Source of the DNA: Bacteroidales bacterium
GTDB taxonomy: Bacteria > Bacteroidota > Bacteroidia > Bacteroidales > WRLA01
Length of the DNA stretch: 64,000 nucleotides
Assembly (NCBI GenBank): GCA_009777825.1
Contig: WRLA01000003.1
Location: 1-64,000, forward strand
Reading direction: 5' to 3'
The notes under the pieces: generated by a model
What the model saw: only the letters and a program-made list of their open reading frames with translations
Told to the model about the DNA's origin: nothing
Database searches by the model: none
Translations under genes and position numbers: made by a program
Shown here: positions 1 to 7,197 of the stretch, piece by piece
Layout: each line of letters opens with the position of its first letter
Position numbering within the stretch: position 1 is the first letter of the stretch

Positions 1-35
1 TATCAACAATCCCTGTATAATTCAACCATTTTTTG

Positions 36-43
36 TATCTTTG
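36..43 (+). promoter_or_regulatory. Bacteroidota -7 promoter box
   Basis: TATCTTTG matches the Bacteroidota consensus TAnnTTTG. No convincing gene follows before position 410; the transcript would cross the repeat cluster. It may be the promoter of a gene that has been lost. Confidence 0.35.
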
Positions 44-149
44 TGGTCAAAAAAGTGGCAAATTATGTTAGGGAAGTTACCAGACAGGAATCAGCGCGAA
101 ATTTTTCGCACCCGACTCGAAGATTTAATCGATCCTCATTGTGTCCCAA

Positions 150-310
150 CCGTCATTGCCTCCCGAACCGTCATTGCGGGCTTGACCCGCAATCCCATCA
201 CCTGCGACGTCATTGTGGGCTTGACCCGCAACCGAAGCAATCCAGTGATTATCAACATTTTGTTGCAGTGCATGAGATTCCTCATTCCGCTCCGCTCCAT
301 TCGGAATGAC
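150..310. repeat. Cluster of short palindromic repeats in the gap before the M16 peptidase
   Basis: The first 385 bases hold no convincing gene. Two copies of a roughly 26-bp imperfect palindrome (about 170-195 and 209-233, core GCGGGCTTGACCCGC) stand in tandem and in one orientation. A different palindrome follows at 281-310, with arms TCATTCCG and CGGAATGA. The first type recurs inside uvrA at 9276-9305. Open frames across this stretch translate the repeat as VIAGLTRNP, the same peptide it encodes in UvrA. I treat the 98-codon frame here as a product of the repeats and not as a gene. Confidence 0.8.
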
Positions 311-385
311 AGACGTTATCGGGATGCGACAATTTGAAATGCACTCGGTACGCAGCATCGTGTTTTGCGTATAAGAAAAAATGTG

Positions 386-393
386 TAACTTTG
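386..393 (+). promoter_or_regulatory. Promoter of the M16 peptidase gene
   Basis: TAACTTTG (TAnnTTTG) has TTTTG about 19 bases upstream, which fits the -33/-7 layout of Bacteroidota promoters. It lies 17 bases ahead of the chosen start codon, so the mRNA leader would be very short. Confidence 0.6.
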
Positions 394-409
394 CCGAAAA
401 TTTACGGAT

Positions 410-3325
410 ATGGACATTTCGACTTGGAAACACATCAGACATTTTATCATCGTAGCGGCGTTACTGTCGCTTTGGAGTTTTTCATCTGCGCAGAGTTACA
501 AATACGAAACCGTGCAGGGCGACCCGTTGAACACGCGTATCTACACGCTGAACAACGGATTGAAAGTTTTTTTAACCGTCTATAAGGACGAACCGCGTAT
601 TCAGACCTACATTCCGGTAAAGGTCGGCAGTAAGAACGACCCCGCCGAGACGACCGGCTTGGCGCACTATTTCGAGCACATGATGTTCAAAGGAACGCCC
701 CACTTCGGCACCAAGGACTGGGACGCCGAACAAAAACTGATAACCCGGATTGACTCGCTGTTCGAGGTTTACCGCGTTACCACCGACACCATCCAACGAA
801 CGGCGCTCTATCACATCATTGACAGCATCTCGTACGAGGCGTCGCTGCTGGCTATCCCCAGCGAGTACGACAAGATGATGAAAGCCATCGGCTCGACCGG
901 CACCAACGCCGGAACGTCCAACGACTACACCATCTACATCGAAAACATCCCCGCCAACCAGTTGGAAAACTGGGCGAAAGTCCAAGCTGACCGTTTCACC
1001 TCGCCCGTCCTGAGGCTCTTCCACACCGAGTTGGAAACCATCTACGAGGAGAAAAACATGTCGTTGACGCAGGACGCTCGCCGTGCCAACGAAGCCATGC
1101 TGTCGGGACTCTATCCCAACCATCCTTACGGTCAGCAGACTACGCTGGGAACGCAGGAACATCTGAAAAATCCCTCTATGAAGAACATCCGCGAGTTTTT
1201 CAAAAAGTACTACGTGGCTAATAATATGGCGGTAGTCCTTTCCGGCGATTTTGACTATGATGAGGCTATAAAACTTGTTGCGAAATATTTTGAGACGCTG
1301 CCTTCGGGAGATGTTCCGCCGCTAAGCGTGAAGCCCGAAACGCCTATTACACAGCCCGTTGTGAAAGAGGTTGTCGGGTTGGAGGCAGAACAGGTGCAGT
1401 TGGCTTTTCGCATCGGTCTACCTGCCAACAGTCAGGAGATATACATCCTGAACATGCTGGACGAGATGTTGTGTAATAGAAAAGCGGGGTTGATAGACAT
1501 CAATCTTGTCCAAAAGCAGAAAGTTTATTCGGCGTTTTCGAGACCATACGTGCTGGCGGACAACTCTTCCTTAGTACTTGGCGGAACACCCAAAACCGAC
1601 CAAACATTAGACGATGTGAAAAAGTTGCTTTTGGAACAAATCGAACTGCTCAAACAGGGAGCGTTCGACGACTGGATGCTGAGCGCCGCCATCAACAACA
1701 TGGAATATATGGAGATGAAACGGATGGAAAGCAACCAGGGACGCGCTATGTGGATTGCCGGCGCCTTTATGAACGACATCCCTTGGGAAAAAGCCTCTAA
1801 GTCCATTGACGCCTACCGAACGATTACGAAAAAGGACATCGTGGAGTTCGCCAATAAACATCTTTCCAACAACTACGTCGTCGTCTATAAACGACAGGGA
1901 ACGCCGCCCGAAGTCCTCAAAATGTCGAAACCGCCCATCACGCCCATCTACCTGAATCGCGACGACGAATCGGATTTTGTCAAAGAGATAAAGAACGCCA
2001 AACCCAAAGAGATCAAGCCGGTCTTCGTGGATTTTAACAAAGAAATCACGAAAACGACCTTCAAAGGCGCCGAAGTGCTTTACATCCAAAACAAAGAGAA
2101 TCAAACATTTTCGCTTTACTACCACTTCCCGATGGGGACGTTCAACGACTTGAAACTGCCCATCGCCATAGATTATTTGGACTATCTCGGAACGTCGAAA
2201 TATACGCCGGAGCAAATTAAACAAGAATTTTACAAGTTGGCTTGTTCGTTTGGCATCCATGCGGCGGACGAGGAATCGTATCTGTACGTCTCCGGACTGA
2301 GCGAGAACATGAGCAAGGCGCTGGACTTGTTAGAACAACTGCTTGCCGACCCGCAACCTAACGACGAAGCGCTGAAAAATGTCATTGACGACATCCTGAA
2401 AGGAAGAACCGACAGCAAAGCACGCCAAAACAGCGTCCTGAACGCCTTAACCCGTTATGCCGAATATGGAAAAGAACGAGTTGATTATCTGTTGAGTGAA
2501 AGTGAGTTACGGGCAATCACTTCGGAAGAACTTATCGCCATCATCAAAGGCTTGACCTCTTACGAACATAAAATCCTCTACTACGGCACGGAAACGCCCA
2601 AGTCGCTGGAAGAGATCTTGGCAAAATACCACAACATCGGCGAAACCTTAAAACCCGTTCCCGCCGCCAAAGCGTTCCCGCAGCAGGATACACCCACCGA
2701 CAAACTCTACTATGCGCATTACGACGCCAACCAGTCGCGCCTCCGCACCTACTCGCGCAGCGTTCCGTTCGACGTCAAACTCTATCCGGCATCAGCGCTC
2801 TACAACGGCTATTTCGGCGGAAGCATGAACGCCATCGTCTTTCAGGAGATGCGCGAAAAACGCTCGCTCGCCTACACCGCACAATCGCGCTTCGTGATGC
2901 CCGAAAAAGCCGACGAATACTTTTCCAACACCGCCTTCATCGCCACCCAAAACGACAAAATCACCGACGCTTTCGATGCTTTCAACGAACTGTTCGACGA
3001 AATGCCGCAGTCGCAGTTAGCTTTCGACCTCGCAAAAGACGCCCTCTACACCCAAATCGCCACCAACCGCATCACCAAGATGAACATCATCTGGCGCTAC
3101 TTGGGCAACCAAAAGTTGGGCATTGACTACGACATGCGCCGGCAACTCTACGACGCCATCCCCGAATTTACCATCAACGACGTCGCCACTTTCAACAAAG
3201 AGTTCATCAAAGGAAAACCGAAAACATACTTAGTGCTTTCAAAAGAGGAAGAAACCGACTTCGAAGCGCTGAAAAAGTATGGCGAAATGCGGAAACTGAC
3301 GCTGGAAGAGGTGTTTGGGTATTAA
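410..3325 (+). CDS. Secreted M16 family zinc metallopeptidase (pitrilysin/insulinase type)
   Basis: This 971-residue protein begins with a signal peptide whose hydrophobic core spans about residues 11-26 and ends at SSAQ, so it should be exported. The inverted zinc motif HxxEH is present as His86-Tyr-Phe-Glu89-His90, and a downstream ETIYEEK segment can supply the distal glutamate ligand. The length fits the two-domain M16 architecture: an active half, then an inactive half around residues 520-960 that lacks the HxxEH motif. Members degrade peptides in the periplasm or at the surface, which suits a peptide- and amino-acid-fermenting anaerobe. The start follows a short leader from the TAACTTTG promoter. 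The gene is complete and followed by mgsA under its own promoter. The substrate cannot be judged from sequence. Confidence 0.93.
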   Translation: MDISTWKHIRHFIIVAALLSLWSFSSAQSYKYETVQGDPLNTRIYTLNNGLKVFLTVYKDEPRIQTYIPVKVGSKNDPAETTGLAHYFEHMMFKGTPHFGTKDWDAEQKLITRIDSLFEVYRVTTDTIQRTALYHIIDSISYEASLLAIPSEYDKMMKAIGSTGTNAGTSNDYTIYIENIPANQLENWAKVQADRFTSPVLRLFHTELETIYEEKNMSLTQDARRANEAMLSGLYPNHPYGQQTTLGTQEHLKNPSMKNIREFFKKYYVANNMAVVLSGDFDYDEAIKLVAKYFETLPSGDVPPLSVKPETPITQPVVKEVVGLEAEQVQLAFRIGLPANSQEIYILNMLDEMLCNRKAGLIDINLVQKQKVYSAFSRPYVLADNSSLVLGGTPKTDQTLDDVKKLLLEQIELLKQGAFDDWMLSAAINNMEYMEMKRMESNQGRAMWIAGAFMNDIPWEKASKSIDAYRTITKKDIVEFANKHLSNNYVVVYKRQGTPPEVLKMSKPPITPIYLNRDDESDFVKEIKNAKPKEIKPVFVDFNKEITKTTFKGAEVLYIQNKENQTFSLYYHFPMGTFNDLKLPIAIDYLDYLGTSKYTPEQIKQEFYKLACSFGIHAADEESYLYVSGLSENMSKALDLLEQLLADPQPNDEALKNVIDDILKGRTDSKARQNSVLNALTRYAEYGKERVDYLLSESELRAITSEELIAIIKGLTSYEHKILYYGTETPKSLEEILAKYHNIGETLKPVPAAKAFPQQDTPTDKLYYAHYDANQSRLRTYSRSVPFDVKLYPASALYNGYFGGSMNAIVFQEMREKRSLAYTAQSRFVMPEKADEYFSNTAFIATQNDKITDAFDAFNELFDEMPQSQLAFDLAKDALYTQIATNRITKMNIIWRYLGNQKLGIDYDMRRQLYDAIPEFTINDVATFNKEFIKGKPKTYLVLSKEEETDFEALKKYGEMRKLTLEEVFGY

Positions 3326-3329
3326 ACAG

Positions 3330-3337
3330 TATCTTTG
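3330..3337 (+). promoter_or_regulatory. Promoter of mgsA
   Basis: TATCTTTG starts five bases after the M16 stop codon and lies 33 bases ahead of the mgsA ATG. The gene is therefore probably transcribed on its own. Confidence 0.6.
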
Positions 3338-3369
3338 CAAAAGATTTAGTATAAAGCAAATTTATAACG

Positions 3370-3813
3370 ATGAAAAAACAATTAACAATCGCGTTGGTAG
3401 CACACGATAAGCGAAAAGTAGATATGGTGGAATGGGCAGTTTTTAATGCCAAAACGTTATCGAAACATAAATTGGTTTGCACGGGAACAACGGGCGGACT
3501 TATACAAAAGGCTTTTAAGGAACAAGGCATTGAAGCGGAAATTATCAGAATGAATTCAGGTCCGATGGGTGGAGATGCAGAAATAGCGGCTTTGGTGGTT
3601 CGTAAACAAGTTCATTTAGCAATTTTTCTTATAGACGATTTAAGTGCCCAACCTCACGAAGCAGATATTCAAATGTTGCTTCGCCAATGCAGAATCCACA
3701 ATGTGCCGATAGCCTGCAATATTCACAGCGCCGATTTGATGATTACAAGTACGTTGTGGAATGAAGATTATCACCCTAAAACACCGCAATATATTTCGTT
3801 TCCGGAAGAATGA
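3370..3813 (+). CDS. mgsA: Methylglyoxal synthase
   Basis: The 147-residue product is full length for MgsA, which converts dihydroxyacetone phosphate to methylglyoxal and phosphate in the cytoplasm, a bypass of lower glycolysis when phosphate is short. Family signatures are clear: VAHDKRK near the N-terminus, TGTTGG in the phosphate-binding loop, SGPMGGD with the catalytic Asp69, FLIDDL, and a C-terminal CNIHSADL segment holding the conserved histidine. The gene has its own promoter just after the M16 stop. Nothing in the neighbourhood suggests a dedicated methylglyoxal detoxification operon. Confidence 0.95.
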   Translation: MKKQLTIALVAHDKRKVDMVEWAVFNAKTLSKHKLVCTGTTGGLIQKAFKEQGIEAEIIRMNSGPMGGDAEIAALVVRKQVHLAIFLIDDLSAQPHEADIQMLLRQCRIHNVPIACNIHSADLMITSTLWNEDYHPKTPQYISFPEE

Positions 3814-4116
3814 ATTGTTTTAAATATAAAAAAAGCTGTCTATCTCTGAACAGCCCGAAAAGTTTTTATTATAGTATCATTGTTTCACAATTTTCTTGCT
3901 AATGATATCGGAAATCCCGAAACAAAAAATAATCGCCCGATAGAACAGGCGAGATGAGGTCGGGATTGGGAATGGGGTGAGAGCCTCTAAAAAATTATCG
4001 GGGTTGTGCAACGGCTACGCTCGTTGTAAGCAGTAGCATTCCACGCACTTATCCTTTTCTTTTCAACCATATTTTTTAATAGCAAGAATAATATCTTTTA
4101 ATTCAATTTTCATATT
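3814..4116. other. Gene-free stretch with remnant sequence
   Basis: About 300 bases lie between mgsA and the convergent TOPRIM-like gene. A 16-codon frame (complement 4063-4113, MKIELKDIILAIKKYG) directly follows that gene and may be the start of a lost gene. A short inverted repeat (AATCCCGA near 3913, TCGGGATT near 3961) is visible, but no clear terminator. Confidence 0.5.
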
Positions 4117-4641
4117 CTATAATGAGTTAATGTCTAAATTATACGGATTTGTCTTGAATAGTTCTATCCATTGTGCTAATTTATAGAAATCGGATTTTTT
4201 GTGTTGTTTTATTGCTGAAAATAAACGTTTTAAATCTGGGTTATTTTTTACGGTAATATTTTTTGTTTGCTTTATCAGGTCAGGCAAATTGCCGGGCAAA
4301 TTATAATCAATCATAGAAATACCACATTTTTTGACATTTTTCAAAATAAAATCTTCTGCCGCCTTACTGATTTTTACAATATAATGTGGTCTTTCGCTGT
4401 GTTTATAAATTGCTAAATTTTCGTTGTAATTTTTCAATAATTCAAAAGAGTTAAACAATGCTGGAACACATTTATCATCGTCAATAATACCAAGTACTGC
4501 GTTATTGGATTTTTTATCCATTTCAGAAAGCACTTTGTTACAACCTTTTATGTGTTTATAACCTCTTTTGGGAAAAGAAAGCGTTTCAGCCAAAGTAGTG
4601 TCAATGTAACATTCGGGCAATATCAGCAAATCAAAATTCAT
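4117..4641 (-). CDS. Small TOPRIM-like protein, partner of the upstream ATPase (hypothetical)
   Basis: I do not recognise a named family. The 174-residue protein has two features of a TOPRIM nuclease fold: an N-terminal ILPECYIDT segment (acidic Glu, then Asp four residues on, after a hydrophobic strand) and AVLGIIDDDK, a strand ending in the acidic DxD-type motif. Its ATG is the base after the stop codon of the ATPase gene, so the two are almost certainly translationally coupled and act together. Splitting an OLD-like nuclease into an ATPase and a TOPRIM subunit is known in anti-phage systems such as PARIS; membership of that system is inference. The AT-rich composition differs from the housekeeping genes nearby, which suggests acquisition by transfer. 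Confidence 0.6.
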   Translation of the reverse strand: MNFDLLILPECYIDTTLAETLSFPKRGYKHIKGCNKVLSEMDKKSNNAVLGIIDDDKCVPALFNSFELLKNYNENLAIYKHSERPHYIVKISKAAEDFILKNVKKCGISMIDYNLPGNLPDLIKQTKNITVKNNPDLKRLFSAIKQHKKSDFYKLAQWIELFKTNPYNLDINSL

Positions 4642-5664
4642 CTACAACAGGTTTTCGAGGTTAAAAAATAAATCATCGCCATATTCGTAGGCTAATTCCA
4701 TTTCTTCATCAGAAAGTCGTTTTGCTATTGTTTGGTCGTTTTTGTAATCAAATAAATAAATAGCAGTTTCTTTGCGCAGTTTTTCGTATTCCAAAAACGC
4801 ATTTACAACTAACGGACTGTGTGTAACGATAAAAAACTGATTGCTTTCGGCATCAATTATATCCTGCATAATTGTTTGAATATAGGGAGGAAAAGCGTGC
4901 GCCTCCGGTTCCTCAAATAACAAAACGGAGTTTTTATTAGAGGCAATAGCCGTTTTATAAAAAATAACTCGTTGCAATGTATCGGCAATGGAAGAATAGG
5001 GGATTTGTAATACTTCCGCTTCACCTAAACGGCGTTGTATTTTTATACTCTTGCTTGCTTTGTCTAAAACATACTCTAAATTGAATTTTGAAAATTCCTG
5101 TTTCATCCATTCTTTGACACCTATTACATCTTTGTTATAAGAAAGCACATCAATAATATTTTCACCAAAAGGTGGAAGCAAAAAATTATCACCTACAAAA
5201 TTTTCTGTATTTCTTATATCTTTTATGTTAGGTGAGAATATATATCTATTAAATCCGCCAAAGTCAGTCAAATGTGATTCTGATTCTTTTTTACGCATAA
5301 GATAAACACCGGCAAATTCACTGTTTGGTGAAAATCTATATTCAGTTCGATATTTATTATCATCACAAAAAATAGATAGATTTGGACATACTGACACTTC
5401 AATACTTTCTATGTCTGTTTCAATAGAAGTCCAAGTATCTTCTGTGTGAATTAATTCATATTTGTTTTCAAAACGAACTAAGCGATTCAGGCTATCTCCT
5501 TCTTCAAGGCAAGAAACGGAAAATAAACTCAACGCCTCCAACACATTTGATTTTCCTACATTCGGATAACCGATAAAAAGGTTAATCCGCCTGCAATCTT
5601 CCAATTTCAATTTAGCAATTGACTTGAAATTTTGAATATTTACATATTTAATGAAGTTTTCCAT
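4642..5664 (-). CDS. RecF/OLD-like AAA ATPase (AAA_15/AAA_21 type)
   Basis: This 340-residue ATPase starts with the FKSI segment typical of SMC/RecF/OLD ATPases, followed by a Walker A loop GYPNVGKSN near residue 34. The C-terminal half holds Walker B LLFEEPEAH and the FIVTHSP segment with the H-loop histidine. The coiled-coil insert is short, as in overcoming-lysogenization-type ATPases rather than true SMC proteins. It lies 26 bases after the methyltransferase gene and directly abuts the TOPRIM-like gene, so all three are probably one operon. ATPases of this type sense or act on DNA in phage defence. The exact trigger cannot be read from sequence. Confidence 0.85.
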   Translation of the reverse strand: MENFIKYVNIQNFKSIAKLKLEDCRRINLFIGYPNVGKSNVLEALSLFSVSCLEEGDSLNRLVRFENKYELIHTEDTWTSIETDIESIEVSVCPNLSIFCDDNKYRTEYRFSPNSEFAGVYLMRKKESESHLTDFGGFNRYIFSPNIKDIRNTENFVGDNFLLPPFGENIIDVLSYNKDVIGVKEWMKQEFSKFNLEYVLDKASKSIKIQRRLGEAEVLQIPYSSIADTLQRVIFYKTAIASNKNSVLLFEEPEAHAFPPYIQTIMQDIIDAESNQFFIVTHSPLVVNAFLEYEKLRKETAIYLFDYKNDQTIAKRLSDEEMELAYEYGDDLFFNLENLL

Positions 5665-5690
5665 ATTTATTATTTCTTTTATTACGATTT

Positions 5691-6800
5691 TTATATTCTT
5701 TTGTTTTTAATGATTACTCTTGCGTAGATACTTGAATATAATTCTCCTGTTTCTACGTCTTTAAATGCAGGCGTTTTGTCTTTTTTTGCATCATACAATC
5801 TGTACAATGTGCCTTTGGCGTTAAATGTAAATTTGCCTGTTGGTTTCCCATTTTTATCTAAAATTTCCATTTTGCGATTTGAAGTAAAATCTATTGAACC
5901 AACTATACCAAGAGCCAATATTTCAAATTGGTCTGGATTATATTTGTCAAGAAATGTAATAGGGACACCCATTAAACCTTTATAATCAATGGGAATTTCA
6001 TTTGTTTTATCAACATTTATTGCTTCAAAGTTTTTGTAGGTTGGATATTCTTCGGGAGTATAATTTTTGTAGAGGATTAACTCTTCGTGTCGTTTTGCAT
6101 TGTCAAGATTAGTAAACCAACAGGTATTATTAGTTGAAACAATTCTGTTTCCATTTTCATCAATTCGGGCTTCTGTGCCGTGCATTGAATAATGATTGGG
6201 AACTATGAACCCTGAAAAATTACGATTACTGTTTATCTCTATCCATAATTTGTTTTCCTTTATCAGTTTGAAAATTTCTTTGTATGATATTGCATTCCAA
6301 GTGCCTATAATGAGGAATTTCTTTTCAAACTCAATGAGTTGGGCGACATATTCGCGAAATAAAGAAAATGGGGGATTCGTAACAACAATATCAACTTGTT
6401 TGAGCAGGTCTATACATTCTTTGGAACGAAAATCGCCATCGCCAATTAAGTGTTTAATGCCAATTTCTTCTGGATCGGGCAAATTATTGATATTTTTATC
6501 GCCATTGTACTCAAGGTAAATTGCTCTTTCAGATTTATGTTCACTGAATAAGTCCCAATTTTGGTTTTTGTAGCAGGTAGTAATTAACTTTTTTAGCCCT
6601 AACTTCTCAAAGTTGAAAGAAAAGTAATGGAAAAAATTACTCACTCTCGGGTCATCGCAATTACAAAGAACTACTTTGTCTTGAAAATGCTTTTTATAGT
6701 ATTTCAATTCTTTTTCAATGTCTGAAAGAATAGTATAAAACTCATCGTTTTTAGCCTTTTTCGCCTCTTTCAAGTTCTTATTTGTCGCATTTCTTGCCAT
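5691..6800 (-). CDS. EcoRI-type adenine-specific DNA methyltransferase
   Basis: The protein resembles the EcoRI methylase family, which methylates adenine in double-stranded DNA. The catalytic motif IV is NPPF, within VTNPPFSLF, and the long region after it (IGTWNAISYKE, NHYSMHGTEAR, NNTCWFTNL) follows the family pattern. I place the start at 6800 (MARNATNK), not 66 bases upstream, because the TATCTTTG promoter box at 6836-6843 lies inside the longer frame; this gives 369 residues. No cognate restriction endonuclease gene is adjacent. The next two genes are instead an OLD-like ATPase and a TOPRIM-like protein, so methylation may mark self DNA for that pair, or the enzyme may be a stand-alone methylase. 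Confidence 0.88.
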   Translation of the reverse strand: MARNATNKNLKEAKKAKNDEFYTILSDIEKELKYYKKHFQDKVVLCNCDDPRVSNFFHYFSFNFEKLGLKKLITTCYKNQNWDLFSEHKSERAIYLEYNGDKNINNLPDPEEIGIKHLIGDGDFRSKECIDLLKQVDIVVTNPPFSLFREYVAQLIEFEKKFLIIGTWNAISYKEIFKLIKENKLWIEINSNRNFSGFIVPNHYSMHGTEARIDENGNRIVSTNNTCWFTNLDNAKRHEELILYKNYTPEEYPTYKNFEAINVDKTNEIPIDYKGLMGVPITFLDKYNPDQFEILALGIVGSIDFTSNRKMEILDKNGKPTGKFTFNAKGTLYRLYDAKKDKTPAFKDVETGELYSSIYARVIIKNKRI

Positions 6801-6835
6801 TTTAATTTCTTTTTTATTCAGACTGCAAAGATAGC

Positions 6836-6843
6836 GTTTTTTC
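6836..6843 (-). promoter_or_regulatory. Promoter of the methyltransferase-ATPase-TOPRIM operon
   Basis: CAAAGATA on the plus strand reads TATCTTTG on the minus strand. It lies 36 bases upstream of the chosen methyltransferase start and rules out the longer open frame. Confidence 0.65.
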
Positions 6844-7147
6844 AGCGATTTTTCCGCTTTTTTCACCTGTCAATTTCTCGTTTCCAAATACGCACGCACT
6901 GTCCCGCTATTGCTTACAACTCCTAAATATACGCATACCCCCATCCCACCATCGCTCAAACCTTTATGCGCATTTTCAATGTAAATCATTCTTTATTAAG
7001 AACTTATACTGTTTCTCCTTGTTGCGCATTTTGTATATTTTTTTGTTGCTCAAAATGATACAAATACGCAACGCATAAAAACGGCGACAAAGGTACGACA
7101 TTTTCTTTTATCTGTAAAACCTTTTTCGTTTTTTGCTGTCTCACATC
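6844..7147. other. Intergenic stretch between uvrA and the methyltransferase operon
   Basis: The only recognisable element is a minus-strand promoter box at 7088-7095 (TACCTTTG in that orientation), about 290 bases ahead of the methyltransferase start. It could give a second, longer leader. The rest is AT-rich and shows no gene. Confidence 0.4.
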
Positions 7148-7197
7148 TCAAATCGCACATCTCAAATCTCCCATCTCAAATCTCACATCCCCCATCG
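7139..7197. repeat. Degenerate tandem repeat of GAGATTTGAGATG type at the uvrA 3' end
   Basis: In the uvrA direction the stretch reads as repeated GAGATTTGAGATGTGAG-like units. It supplies the last 15 or so codons of uvrA and its stop. Short pieces of the same motif occur at 26330, 34078-34110 and 45507-45535, always near gene ends or promoters. Confidence 0.7.

Noticed and set aside
41-337. Open frame of 98 codons at the window start
   Set aside because: Most of its length is palindromic repeats; the VIAGLTRNP peptide occurs twice and has no protein context.
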